From Basidiobolus meristosporus CBS 931.73 (taxonomy: Eukaryota > Basidiobolomycota > Basidiobolomycetes > Basidiobolales > Basidiobolaceae): a stretch of DNA of 64,000 bases. Shown one piece after another: positions 42,501 to 53,638 of this stretch. The position numbers were made by a program, and so were the translations under genes. The notes under the pieces were generated by a model that had not been told where the DNA came from, made no database searches, and saw nothing but the letters and a program-made list of their open reading frames with translations. Location: the NCBI GenBank assembly GCA_002104905.1, contig MCFE01000064.1, forward strand, positions 62,001 to 126,000. The letters are read 5' to 3'. How positions within the stretch are numbered: position 1 is the first letter of the stretch; the number at the start of each line of letters is the position of its first letter.

Positions 42501-43449
42501 TAAACAGACAAAATCAGAACTCTTCAGCAAGTTTGAGATGAAAGATCTTGGAAAATTGAGCTATTTTCTTGGAATTGAGGTCAAATTTGACATACCTACG
42601 CAGGAAATTGTGCTGAATCAGTCTAAGTACATCAAGGACATTCTTAGATGCTTCAAAATGGAAAATTGCAAACCTGCAGCAACCCCTATGGACAATAACC
42701 TAATATTAAGCAAATCTCAGCCAGTTATAGATGAAAACGGCTCAAATATGGACCAAAACTTTCCCTATCTATCAATGGTAGGTAGCCTAATGTACTTGAT
42801 GGTGTCTACAAGTCCAGATATTGCAGTAGCAGTTGGAATAGTCAGTTAATTCATGCAGAATTATGGATCAGATCAAATTGCAGCAGTTAAGCGGATTTTC
42901 AGATATCTACAAGGTACTATAAATATGGTATTGGAATACTCTGGAGCAGCTAATAGGCAAAAATTTGATGTTTATAGTGATTCAGATTGGGGTAGGGATC
43001 TGATTGACAGACGCTCTACCACAGGCTATGTATTTCTTTATGCTGGTGCAGCTATTACTTGGAATTGCAAGAAACAACCAACTGTGGCACTATCTACAAC
43101 TGAAGCCAAATATATGGCTGCATGTCAAGCAACTAAGGAGGCTATATGGCTACAAAAATTATTCAAAGACTTAGGTTTTAATTCAGGTGAACCAACATGT
43201 ATTTACAAGGATAATCAAAGTTGTATTTCATTAGCTAGAAATCCTACTAATCATGCCAGAACTGAGCACATTGATATAAAGCATCACTTTGTGAGGGAAG
43301 CTGTAGAAAATAACTTAGTGGAGCTGGTTTACTGCACAACTGACAAAATGGTGGCAGACATATTGACAAAACCACTAGCTAGGCCACAGTTTGAGATCCT
43401 TAGAGAGAAATTGGGATTAAGAAATTATTTAGTTGAGGGGGAGTGTTGA
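39533..43449 (+). pseudogene. copia-1 Gag-Pol polyprotein, inactivated
   Basis: About 1300 codons in copia order. Gag (UBN2-like, FDGKNYRLWRIKMQIHLEER) is followed by the zinc knuckle CNYCKKPGHWARECKK (about 40216) and protease WYIDSGASQHICG (about 40372). The pre-integrase His/Cys region (WHRRLGHIGE, CKGCSYGK) leads into integrase with D (HSDICCP), D (RSDNGGEYC) and E (NGVAERANRT). RT (41980-42700) and RNase H (42950-43440, YSDSDWGRD, STTEAKYMA) close the frame. Lesions: TGA at 39929-39931 where a sister copy has Arg, a one-base shift in the A8 run 41502-41509, and TAA at 42847-42849 where a sister copy has CAA. RT reads QMHVKTAFLNG instead of QMDVKTAFLNG (42202-42204) and YVGD instead of YVDD (42463-42465). 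Confidence 0.92.
43435..43443 (+). promoter_or_regulatory. copia-1 polypurine tract
   Basis: GAGGGGGAG directly before the 3' LTR, the usual plus-strand primer position. The same tract precedes the LTR at 29184. Confidence 0.8.
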
Positions 43450-43812
43450 AATATTGGACTATTTGGTATCATTCAGCAGCTAAAAATTTACTTAACAATT
43501 GTAGGCCAGTCTTAGTCACTGTAGGACTCATTTACTGCCTTAACTTTGCCACTTTCTCCAGATATATGATCTTATGATTATTCCCCTATAGTCAGGATCA
43601 AATTAGCACTATTACCAAACATTATGTACTAACCCTGAAACTGTTACAGAATGCTCCTGAATATTGAGAAACCCTCCCTACTTAGTGTTGCAGCTGTATT
43701 ACTTCTACAAAGGTATAAATACTGAGCTTCTTTGTGAATAAACAACAGTTCAACTATTATCACTATTTCTTGATAAGTTCCTTATATCCAAATCACTTCT
43801 TAAATTGCAACA
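43444..43812 (+). repeat. copia-1 3' LTR
   Basis: 369 bp, five single-base differences from the 5' LTR, all transitions. Confidence 0.93.
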
Positions 43813-44343
43813 GCATCTGCAGCTTTTATGCAAGGAATTTGTGGTGGGATTTAAGTAGCCATATTACAGGTATAAAACAAACATGAAGCTCTCTGCCTCT
43901 ATTGCTTCCTTCTTATACTTCATCTTACTCAGTGTGTGGAGAGTCGTAGGCCTTCCTTTACCTTTTTGGAGTTTCCTGTGGAGCAGATCTATTGGGAGAT
44001 AGGAAGACAAGTCAAATATCAAGTACAACCATATCCCAATCTCATCCACAATATTACCTCAAGTCTGTTGTGGATGAGATGTGTTTGCACATGGGGACAG
44101 CCAGGAAGAGGTGTAAATTGCCAACAACAAATGTGCACATGGAGACACCTATTTCTTTGGCATTACAAAGCTAAGCAGCCCCCATGTGTATGTAATCAGT
44201 TAAGTAATGCATAGTTAGATTGGACACAACAGCAAGCAATTCATATTTGGTCAACTTTGCTAAGTTATGCTGGGTGTCTCCTGGGTATTAGTCAGTTTCT
44301 ACATCATTCAATTTGGAAGCCAAACAGCCAAGAACAAAGCACA
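43813..44343 (+). pseudogene. Tnp2 transposase 3' part, copy 2, right of copia-1
   Basis: Continues from 39127 with GCATCTGCAGCTTTTATGCAAG and the C-terminal coding FTFLEFPVEQIYWEIGRQVK (43957-44016), then the GACACCTATTTCTTTGGCAT block that is absent from copy 1. It ends at 44343, where the terminus of another Tnp2 element begins. Confidence 0.7.
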
Positions 44344-44593
44344 CCCTATGAAAAATAATTTGCTTCTGCTGTGTATCTAATCCAGATCAGCCATCAGGAT
44401 CCTGCAGTGAGGCCATCTAGATGCCAGCAGCCTGAAATCATTGACCCTTTGCAAAATCTTATCACAGGATTATCAGGGTACTTTGCTGATTTTACTGCCA
44501 AATAAGATAAAAAACTTGATGGCGTTTAAGTGGACATTTGACCAGAATTGCATGGCACTCTAATGGTCTTAATATGCTCTTCACTCATTTGAG
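44344..44593. repeat. Tnp2 element terminus (transposase side)
   Basis: Starts CCCTATGAAAAATAATTTGC, nearly the left terminus of the complete copy (CCCAATGAAAAATAATCTGG), and follows it for about 250 bases (CCAGATCAGCCATCAGGATC, TGCCAAATAAGATAAAAAAC). It is inserted in the previous copy. Confidence 0.7.
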
Positions 44594-44628
44594 TAGTGTG
44601 ATAGTGTATAAGTCCAAGGGAGAGATAC
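44594..44628 (+). repeat. R2 LTR head fragment
   Basis: TGTGATAGTGTATAAGTCCA and AGGGAGAGATAC match the first 35 bases of R2a at 18173. Confidence 0.55.
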
Positions 44629-45464
44629 CCCTATAAAAGATTATGGTGATGATCCTGCCAAAAGGCTGTCACAGATTCTGAGTCCCGCAACTAAGAGGTA
44701 TTGCTTCCATCAGTACACTGTGCAAAGACTGTCAAAAAATAATTGCACCCCAGATATGATAATAAACTTAGTCAAAACTTTCATTACAACAATACAAAAG
44801 TGGTGTTTAATTGGTTCTCTGCAAATTTCTCACTTTGAAATCCTAGACACTCTATCACCACCTACATTTGCAAGCATTTATTGGCTATTGCCTCATTTTC
44901 ACACTCCTTGCTACCTGACTCAACCATTTCTCCTATTTTTCATGCATACAAATTGATTTATTTCTGTTGAAGCTTCAGTTGTACCTCAATTGCCAATTGT
45001 ATTGACTTATACAAGTCCCTATACCCTACACTGACATTAAGCCCAACCCCACACTCAACAAATAACTCCATTGAAATTCACCACTCAATAAGTATTTCTG
45101 CCGTAATTCTCTGTTTCCATAACTTTGGCAGGAACCTAATGGCTTTATGCCACTGTCTATTCACCGGTTCCCTTACATCCCATTCTTCAGCTGTCACTGC
45201 AAGGTCTAGCACCTCATCTGCCAGTCTTGTAATAATTCAGCCACTTGATACTTGTATAACAGCATTTGGCCATACTTGTCACCTAGTGCAAACTGAGTCA
45301 GCAGAGTTTCTGACATCTTTAGGCCCACCCCAGCCTTCCTAATTAGGCATGCAGAGTGATAGCACTGAAAAAGCACACTCACTGATGCATTGTGGGACAT
45401 CTTCCCCAACATCAGTACCTTGAATTAGCCTGGCAAAATCCCATTATGGAATGAGACAACATCC
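44629..45464 (-). pseudogene. ORF2 end and terminus of Tnp2 element, copy 3
   Basis: Begins CCCTATAAAAGATTATGGTG, the ORF2-side terminus, then AAAAGGCTGTCACAGATTCT as at 19670-19700 (reverse). ORF2 coding follows on the minus strand (45412-45000), with a segment resembling GVGLNV-VGY-DLY and the region of CHRLFTG-type shadows. It is cut short upstream, so only the C-terminal third of ORF2 remains next to the transposase. Confidence 0.65.
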
Positions 45465-46972
45465 ATGAAAAAAAATGACAAGGATACATTATGGAATCAA
45501 GTGAGCGCAGTAATTCATCTACTGGTTAATAATGTGATGTTGTGGTTAGAGAAGTGGCACATTTCCACTAATAGCAGTAATGGGTGCTTTGAGGACTTAC
45601 TGCTACTTCTTACCAAAATCATCACAGGATGCAACTTACCATGTACATGGTATAAATGGAAAACTGTTATGTGGCTGGCAACATATGGCCCAGAGATCAT
45701 CATAATTCCAGTATGTATTACCAGTTGCATGGCATTCACATCAGAAAATGCCATCATTGCAGGATGTCCTACTTGTCAGGAATCCACTACCATTGGGGGA
45801 AAGCGTTGTCCACACTCTGGATATATTCTAGCAATACTCTGTGTAAAGAAGCTTGTGCAGTCCAACAAGTAGTGTGATGCTATATGATACATCACTCAGT
45901 AACATTCAAGTGCAAACATATCAGGTATACCTGATGGCAAACATTATATACGGCTAAGAAACAAGAGCTACTTTGAAGGTATGTATGATCATGCCTTTTC
46001 CTTGGCCCTGGACAGTTCTAATTAAGCAAGTACTCTACCAGCAAATCCTACTGTCCACTGATTCTCATCAACCTGAATCTGTTGCCTATCTAATGGCATC
46101 AGAGCCAAAATCTGATGGTAGTCTCACCAGTATCTGCACCTAAATCACCATCCAACCAGGATAGCTATCTGTATCTATAGCCAGATGAGTATGTATGCCT
46201 TCCAGTGTGATAATAGTAAATGGTTGTAGTATAACAGTGCATATTATTTTCTGCATTGGAGATACCTAAGCCATCAGCAAGATAGCTGGCTTTTTTGGAC
46301 ACAATGGATGGCATTGCTGTCAAATGTGTGGGATCCAGGGGACTTACTCCATAACTCACACATATTATTATTACCCAAGCACCAACCCTAAGAGCATCAT
46401 CTTTCCACAGAGGAACATACCAAAGTCAGCATGTAATTGCAGCAAAGTTGGCAGCAATAAGCCATTGGCCAGAATATGGAATTAATTGCAAACCAGAGAT
46501 ACTTAAGATAGAGGGTATCTGTTGGAGAAAAAACTTTCCACTGGGAGCAATGCATTTGCCTTTCAACAATATCCCTTTACCAATGACCAAGTTGTACATA
46601 GGGCATTTCAAGCTAAATGAGCCCTTAGAGTTACCAGAGAAGTTTGAAAGAATTGGCAAGATATTACAGGATATCTGCTACTCTAAGTATTTCTCACAGG
46701 CTCCAATCAACATTTACACACATATGTAACAATACAAGTGCAAGGACTAAATGAACTAGATATGTATTTATTCAAGTAGTCTTTGGAAGCCATTTCAGCC
46801 AAGAATACATTAGAAGCATTGGGAGCTATATGTGGACATTGTAGGAATATTTATCTAGAAGCTGATCACCAATGCCAACTTGATACATCTAAAGCTTTTG
46901 TGCAAAGAGTTTGTGATGGTATTTGTGCATCTTTACTACAAGCCTAAAGCTGAAAGCTTAAATCCCTGCTGC
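45465..46972 (+). pseudogene. Tnp2 transposase, copy 3, first part
   Basis: The frame 45465-45872 matches the N-terminal half of copy 1 (LLVNNVMLWLEKW, GCFEDLLLLLTKIITGCNLPCTWYKW, and a CPTC pair). The central WPLI-type region is at about 46030-46110 and the KIAGFFGHNGWHCCQMCGI-type block near 46270-46330, here only in broken frames. The frame 46448-46729 carries WPEYGINCKPEILKIEGICW and KLYIGHFKLNEPLELPEKFERI. Interrupted at 46972 by R2b. Confidence 0.75.
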
Positions 46973-47658
46973 TGTGGTGGTGTAGAGGCACTCCTGGGAG
47001 AAGATACACAACTCAAGGTGTGTGAGGTGTCTGATGTGTGCAATAACCTCTGGGGCTAATCTGCTGGTGTCTTTGTCAATATGTCATTATGGTAAATCTC
47101 TTTTTCTCTAGCTTCCTAGGTGCCCCAGGTGTCTCCAAGGGCCTCTGTGTATCTTATGCACTACCCTGAACAGCTTCTTGATGGCAGGTCCGAGATGTAA
47201 CTGCTCCAGGTAGGTGCAGTGATCAACTGCTAGTCAATAAGGGAGAAGTGTCACTGATAGAAGGGATGATTTATTGATCAAGGATTGACTTCCCTTAAAT
47301 ACTTTTCCTGATTACCTAGTGATTACCAATGACAAGGTTCTAGAAGATTCCAGCATCAGTGGAATTCTTGACAACAACACTATGAGCTAAAAATTCTTCA
47401 TGAAGGTCCTGGAAGGTTCTACAAGGCACAGCACATCCAACCAATCAGGGATCAGTAGTCCAAAGCTGTGCAACATAGAGATACCATATATAGTATTGGA
47501 ATGGTAGGGATGGTAACACAAAATTAGGTCATGTGTCACAGGTACTGACACAGGTACTTCCCTTATGTATATACATATATGGATTTCAAAGCTGAATAAC
47601 ATCTGTGATAACTAATGCTAATAACTAATCAGGGCAAACATCATATGGGGCTACCACA
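46973..47658 (+). mobile_element. LTR-like insertion R2b
   Basis: 686 bp, TGTGGTGGTGTAGAGG to GGGGCTACCACA, with perfect 4-bp duplications CTGC (46969-46972, 47659-47662). Its second half matches R2a (for example AACCAATCAGGGATCAGTA, GGTAGGGATGGTAACACA and TCATGTGTCACAGGTACTGA). It is shorter than R2a through a deletion in the first half. No coding frame. Confidence 0.72.
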
Positions 47659-48070
47659 CTGCTGCTGTATCCATTTGCTACTCCCTCTTGCTTAGTGGGT
47701 TGAGAATATTAGACCTTGCTTCACCTTTTTGGAGTTTCCTATGGAGTGGATGTGTGGGGAGATAGGAAGACAAGTCAAGTTGTAGGTACAACCATATCCC
47801 AACCTCATCAACAATATTACCTTCAAGTCTGTCAAGGATGTCATGAGTTGGCAAATGGAGGACAGCCAGGAAGAGTTGGAAAATACTGAGGACTGATGTG
47901 CACATGGGGACTCCTATGCCTATATCATTGAGAAGCTAAGCAGCCCCAATGTATGGGTAATCAGTTAGGTAATGCAAAATTGGTTTGGGTGCAACAAGCA
48001 ACTAATTTTTATTGGGTCAACCTTACCAAAGTATGCCAGGTTCCTCTTGGTCACAAACCAAGTAGTACGC
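47659..48070 (+). pseudogene. Tnp2 transposase, copy 3, C-terminal part
   Basis: Resumes the transposase after R2b and covers the block equivalent to 14157-13905 (reverse) in copy 1, including GGAGATAGGAAGACAAGTCA and CATATCCCAACCTCATCAAC. It then runs to about 48070 with the GAAGCTAAGCAGCCCCAATG block. Confidence 0.65.
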
Positions 48071-48384
48071 ATGAAAAGTATTGGCATTGGTTGGGTCAGG
48101 AAGTTAGGAGTGTGAAAAAGAGGTAATAGCAAATCAAGGTACACAAACATAGAAGGTGATTGAGTGCACAGGATTGGGCAGTGAGAGAATTGGCAGAGAA
48201 CCAATTAATAGCCACATATGTATTGTTGTGATGAAAAATTTTAACCATGTTTTTATGAAATCTGGGGTGAGGTACTTTTAATAGTATTTGCATGGTGTCC
48301 TGATTGGATCAATACCTCTTGGTCACAGGATTTTAATTTTGTTATGGCCTCATGATAGTATCATCACAATTATTTCCCATGGGG
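48071..48384 (+). repeat. ORF2-side terminal fragment of a Tnp2 element
   Basis: Same direction as the right end of the complete copy: AATAGCAAATCAAGGTACAC, GAGAATTGGCAGAGAACCAA, CAATACCTCTTGGTCACAGG, ending TTATTTCCCATGGGG. It may be the far end of the element that begins at 44344, with everything between rearranged. Confidence 0.6.
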
Positions 48385-48516
48385 TCACAAACATTGTTGT
48401 ATCCAAATCTCATCAAGAATATTACCTTGAGGTCCATTGTGGATGGGATGAGTTGGCATATAGAGAATGGTCAGGAAAAGTTGGAAAATACTGAGGGCAA
48501 TTGTGTACTTGGATAC
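48385..48516 (+). pseudogene. Tnp2 3' fragment left of copia-2
   Basis: A second copy of the transposase C-terminal coding block (CCAAATCTCATCAAGAATAT, GGATGGGATGAGTTGGCATA), broken by copia-2 at GATAC and resumed at 52701. Confidence 0.65.
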
Positions 48517-48857
48517 TGTTGTAAAAGTCTTAGAGATAATGCAGGTGATTGGGAGGATAAGTAGATAATGTGGTTTTCACTTAATGATTTATTGAATGTA
48601 AAGTAGTATTTTTACTTTTACATGATCTTGGCATGGCAAACATGCAAAATAGGTGTAAGAAGGTCCCAAGAACATGTATTCAAAGTTTGGGACTGTTTGG
48701 ACAACTTTGAGAGTTTCATGATACCTGATTTTTTGAAGAAAAAATTCCAAGTAAATCCCAACATAGAATTTGGTCAGTATTCTCTAGGATTTGAAGGTAA
48801 TGATCTAAGTGACTAAGTTGAGTGAATATTTAGGTGGAATTTCAAATTTCTACAACA
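48517..48857 (-). repeat. copia-2 3' LTR
   Basis: 341 bp. The minus strand runs TGTTGTAGAAATTTGAAATT to AGACTTTTACAACA. The polypurine-like GCTAAGTGGGAG lies just inside. Confidence 0.82.
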
Positions 48858-51800
48858 CTCCCACTTAGCAAGATGCTCATACTGACTAGTCCTAATTTTG
48901 ACCTAAGATATTCAAGCTTATCTCTAGCTAATGGTTTGGTAAATATGTTTGCAATCACTTCATCTCAAGGACAGTAAACTAAGCTAACCAATTTACTCTA
49001 TATAGCTTCACGTATGAAATGATGCCTAATATCTTTGTGCTTAGCTTAGCATGAAAAGTTGAATTTCTACCTAATTGTATACATTCTTGATTATCTTGAT
49101 CTACTGTAATATGTGTTTTTTGACTTTGCTTAAATCTGTAAAAGCTTTCTTAGCCTCATTGCTTCTTTTGTGGCTTCACAGGCAGCCATATACTCTGCCT
49201 CTGTGGTCAAAAATGCTACAGCTGGTTGCTTTCTTGACAACCATGAAATTACTCCTTTACAGTAAGTATAGGTGTATCCTGAGGTGGATCTTCCCTTTTC
49301 CTCATCTTGTCCCCAATCAGCATCTGAGTACCCCACAAGATCCTATTCTGGATCCTTATGAGAGTATCATAGCAAATATCAGCAGTTCCTTTTAGGTATC
49401 TAAAAATTCAATTAACTGTTGCAATATGATCATATCCATGTTCTGATTATGCTGACTGACTACTCCCACTGAATAAGAGATATTGGACATGTTCCCAGCG
49501 TGATATACATCAGGCTGCCAACCATAGATTGTTAAGGAAAGTCAGAGCTTTCAGAAGGCACCAATCTCTGCTGATTTAGTTGAATTTTGGCCAAGTCAAG
49601 ACTTGTCTCCATTGGGGTAGCTGCTAGCTTACATTCTTCCAGTTGATACTTTTTTTGTATATCTTGGGTATATTTAGGTTGGCTGAGGGTGATAATCTGG
49701 GTACTCCAATCTATAGAGAACTTTATCCCTAAGTAGTAATAGAGTTCTCTTAGATTGAATATCTTGATCACTTTAGATAGGCTGGTTTTAGTTGCTTCCA
49801 ATGTTTTGAGGTTATTGGTGGCTATAATAAGATCATCCATATATAGAGCTAATAGACTGGACTTGCTCTACCTGGCTTGATGTCTATACTACTCAGCATT
49901 ACTCCCTTTGAAACTCAAAGATTCTAAATAAGAATCTATCTTGCAACTCCAGGCTCTTGGTGATTGTTTGATACCATAGAGAGAACTCCTAAGCTTGCAG
50001 ACCAAATGAGGGTTATCTTGGTCCACAAACCTATGAGGCTGGCTCATATACATGTCCTGAGCAATTTCATCAATCAAAAATGTAGCCTTTACATCCATTT
50101 GAGTTATGAAATACTTGTACTTAGCTGCAACAGCTAATATCAATCTGCTGGAATTAAGCTTGGCTATTGGTGTAAAGGTCTGAGTATAGTCAAGTCCTTC
50201 TGTTTGAGAGTACTCTTTGGCCACAAGTCCTGCATTGTATTTTTCAATTGTATCATCAGACTTGTATTTTGGCTTAAAGGCCCATCTGCATCTAGTTGGC
50301 TTTTGGCTGATTGGTAACTTGACTAAGTTCCAAGATTGATTTCCATCAGGGCCTGATATTTCTCAGTTGTTGCAGGTCTCCAAAACTTTGTCTGAGGGCT
50401 ATTTAGGGTCTCTTTACAGTCTGGGGTTCATCAATATAGACTGAATGTGCATGGGCAAAGTTTGTAGACTCATTGATGTAGTAATATGAGCTATTTCTTG
50501 TCTGTTTGAATCTCCTGCTTTTGATACTGGAATGATCACTTTGGGGAGAATCCAGGGCACTGATTTAGGGTGAGCCACATATATCAGGTCCTCTGGAGTG
50601 AGAAAGTCTTCATTGTTTTGCTCTGATTCAATCCTGACTATTTGCAGACTTGATATCAGTTTTTTGTCATCATCTCATGTCATCTTTTGTGAAGATTTTG
50701 TATTTTCATCAAACAACACATCCCTGGACTTGGTCAGCTTCTTTGCTTTGGTATTGTGGAGTCTGTATGCCTTACTTGCATTGCAGTAGCCCAAAAATAT
50801 GCATTCTACACTTTTGGCTCAAATTTTGACCAATTACCAGGCAGTTTCTTGGCAAATGCTGTGTACCCCAATGTTCTCAGATGTTCTGTACTTAGTTTGT
50901 GCTCATAACATGCTTCAAAAGGAGTAGAATTACAAAGTATTCTGCTTCAACTCCAACTTTTAAGATATACAGCTGTAGCAATTGATTGTGCCCAAAAATC
51001 AGAGGATATTCAATGATCATGGATCATCAATCTTACCATATCAATTCTTGACCTGTTTACATGCTCTGCTACACCATTTTGCTGTGGGGGGGGGGGGTAT
51101 GGTACAGTAGTGTCTTGCTTTATGCAATGAGCTTTGCAGAAGTGGATGAAGAATTTTGAGATAAATTCTCCACTATTTTCAGAACGTATTTTCTTTACTT
51201 TTTGCTAGTTTCTCTCTCCACACTGACTTTGAGCTGCCTGAACTTAGACAGAGCTTCTTCCTTTCCCTACATGAAGTATACCCACATGTATCTTGCATAA
51301 TCATCAATGAAGGTGAATGAATACTTCTGCCTGCCTAAGGATAAGTTTTGCATGGGTGCACAAAGATCTGAGTAAATTAGATCTAACTTGCTCTTAATTT
51401 TGATCAAACAAGAGCTCTTGAATAATTGTCTGGCTTATTTCCCATATATGCAGGCCTCATAGTGCCTCCAACTAGCTGGGGCTCAGTTTTTACTCCGGAA
51501 ATTTGCTGATCTTTGACCATTTTGTGCAATTAATCAAAATTAACATGTCAAAATCTCCTGTGCCAAAGCATTGGTGTTTTTTCATTCAGGTTTCTTATAT
51601 TGGATTCCAGATATGAAAGAATATGAGTCAACTTGTACTGATTATGATCTGTGATACCTAAAGCAATATGAGAGCCATTTTGAGCAGTGATCCTGTATCC
51701 AGAATTGCCAAAGCTGAAACTGAGTCCTTTTGCAGTGGCCCTGCTTCCAGATTGTAGGTTCTTGCCTATTTCCAATATAAAGAGTACTTCTTTAAAGGTC

Positions 51801-52467
51801 AGTGTATGGCTTCCTTCACTGCTTCTACAGCTTACTTGGATAGTTTCTTCTCCCAATGCATCAAGAGTTCTATTGTCACCCAGGAAAACCTTCTTAATTG
51901 GAATTTTCTGATATTGGGTAAAAAGTCCCTTTTGGTTTATCAAGTATTGAGATGCTCCAGAGTTAATATACTATGTCTATGAGTCCTTTCTTGCGGTCAT
52001 ATTTAGTGCAGATATGAATAGTTTATCATCTGTTGTTGCAGCACTTCCATATTCGTACTTCTTTGCTGATTATATCTCTTTTTGAAGCATTGGTCTAATG
52101 TATGTCCTTTCCTTGTGCAGTAGTTGCAAAACAGGTTGCTGTGCATTTGAAGGGTCTAGTGTGCCTCCTTTGTTGGTTGTCATTGCTCATTTAAGCATCT
52201 TGCTCTTCTGTCTTATTGGCACTTGATTTTCTTAATCCTTCATCCAGGAGCCTTCCATACAAGTAATTTGAGGTCAAATCTTTATTGCTGGACTCTAGGG
52301 CTGATACAAGGCCCTGAAATCTGTCTGACAGGCTATTCAGGATGGCAACTATGACATCCTCATCATCAGTTGGTATGCCTACAGATTCCATCTCATCTAC
52401 CCACAGGGTTATTCTTTTAATCAGATTTTTCATTTCTTTTCCTGTCTGCCCCTTTGTACTAAAGCTT
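48858..52467 (-). pseudogene. copia-2 Gag-Pol, decayed
   Basis: Reading leftward: Gag (52481-52191, IPTDDEDVIVAILNSLSDRF), protease/pre-integrase remnants (51943-51548, FLGDNRTLDALGEETIQV and MLWHRRF), integrase (about 51500-50900, with a 12-G run at 51086-51097 inside the PQQNGVAEH motif), RT (50224-49889 with QMDVKATFL; 49840-49532 with MDDLIIATNN), and RNase H (49336-49130 with SDADWGQDEE and STSGYTY). Both RT catalytic motifs are intact although the frames are not. Sister fragments are at 53272-53638 and 53639-56058. Confidence 0.8.
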
Positions 52468-52700
52468 GGCATTGCAAACATGTAAAATAGGTGTAGGAAG
52501 GTCTCAAGAACATGTGTTCAAAGCTTGGGGCTATTTGGGCAACTTTGAGTGTTTTCATGTACTGGGTACCTAATATATTGATGATAATATTCCTTGTAAA
52601 TCCCAACATAGAATTTGGTCAGTATATCTAGGACTTGAAGGTATTGATCTAAGTGACTAAGTTAGGTGAATATTTAGGTAGAATTACAAATTTTACAACA
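52468..52700 (-). repeat. copia-2 5' LTR remnant
   Basis: Matches the outer two thirds of the 3' LTR (ATTGCAAACATGTAAAATAG, GGTGTAGGAAGGTC). It passes straight into gag coding, which shows an internal deletion. Confidence 0.75.
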
Positions 52701-53271
52701 GAGACACCTATGCCTTTGGCATTAAGAAGCTAAGCAGCCCCAATACGTGGGTAAGCAGTTAGGTAACGCAAAGATGGGTTGGGCACAACATGCAAGTAAA
52801 TAAGTTGGGGTGATTCTACAATGGATAATAGGAATAGCATAAAGGGAGGTAGCAAAAGGAAACACCATTTGGTACATTGGTATGATAGCATTGGAAGGTA
52901 CTAGCTGTAGGCTGCTAAACTGCCATCACAATGCCAACAGATATCCGCATAAAGGCCAGCAAAATGCCATCAAGTTCTTGTCCATTTTTGGCATTGGTGT
53001 GTACTGGCTGGTTGGGTCCACTCAAATAGATGTAGGCTGCAATAAGACTGTCAGAATGCCTTCAAAGTCTCATTGAGGCACTGCCTAATCACTATCAAGC
53101 TTACTTATCTATTTAGCAGTAAAATTGGCAAAAAACCCTCATAACTCCATAATAGGATTGCAAAGTGGCTCAATAATTCCAAGCTGCTGGCATTATGATG
53201 GTCTCATTCTTGGATCTCAACAGCTGATCTGGATTGGATTCATGCAAAGGACCACATTTCTCTTCATAGGG
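52701..53271 (+). repeat. Tnp2 element, transposase-side end right of copia-2
   Basis: Continues the target sequence with GAGACACCTATGCCTTTGGC and AAGAAGCTAAGCAGCCCCAA, then the non-coding end. It closes at CTTCATAGGG (53262-53271), the reverse complement of CCCTATGAAG, preceded by GATCTGGATTGGATT as in other copies. This is a true terminus. Confidence 0.7.
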
Positions 53272-53638
53272 CATGCTAGACTAAGTATAAAGATATCAGA
53301 AGTTATTTTGTATTAGCTACTGAGAATAACTTAGCTTACTCTCCTTCAAGTGAATTAATTGCGCACATCTTTACCAACCCATCAGCTAAAGACAAATCTG
53401 AATATCTTAGGTCAGAATTAGTGCTAATTAGTATGAGCATTTGGTTGAGTGGGAGTGTTGAAAAAATGGATAATTCCACCTAAGTGCTCACCTAACTTAG
53501 TTACTTAGAAAATTTACTATTAATATCAGAGAATATTGACCAAGCTCCTAATTGAAATTCACTTTAAATTTCTCACCAAGAATATTGGGTACCCATAGCA
53601 TGAAGATTATCAGAGCTGACCAAACAGCCCCAAACTCT
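53272..53638 (+). pseudogene. copia-2 RNase H end and truncated LTR (plus strand)
   Basis: About 3.5 dozen codons of the RNase H end (ATENNLAYSPSSELIAHIF), then GTTGAGTGGGAG and an LTR from 53456 (TGTTGAAAAAATGGATAATT), broken at 53638 by the next copia-2 LTR in opposite orientation. Confidence 0.65.

Larger units (their letters stand above)
39128..43812 (+). mobile_element. copia-1 LTR retrotransposon, full length
   Basis: 4685 bp with 369-bp LTRs that differ at only five positions, and perfect 5-bp target duplications GCATC (39123-39127, 43813-43817). Joining the flanks gives GGCGCATCTGCAGCTTTTAT, the Tnp2 sequence found uninterrupted at 12218-12238. It is the youngest-looking retrotransposon in the window. 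Even so, the single gag-pol frame carries two stops, one frameshift and two changed RT catalytic residues. Confidence 0.93.
48517..52700 (-). mobile_element. copia-2 LTR retrotransposon, decayed
   Basis: Minus orientation, 4184 bp. The 3' LTR is 48517-48857. The 5' LTR is reduced to 52468-52700, its inner third deleted together with the primer site and the start of gag. GATAC before and GAGAC after form a 5-bp target duplication with one change, and the flanks rejoin a Tnp2 element (GGAGACACCTATGCCTTTGG is contiguous in related copies). Confidence 0.82.

Noticed and set aside
39929-42849. RIP-type mutation as the cause of the copia-1 stops
   Set aside because: CAA to TAA fits, but the frameshift, the YVGD change and G-to-T type lesions in other elements do not; too few sites for a claim.
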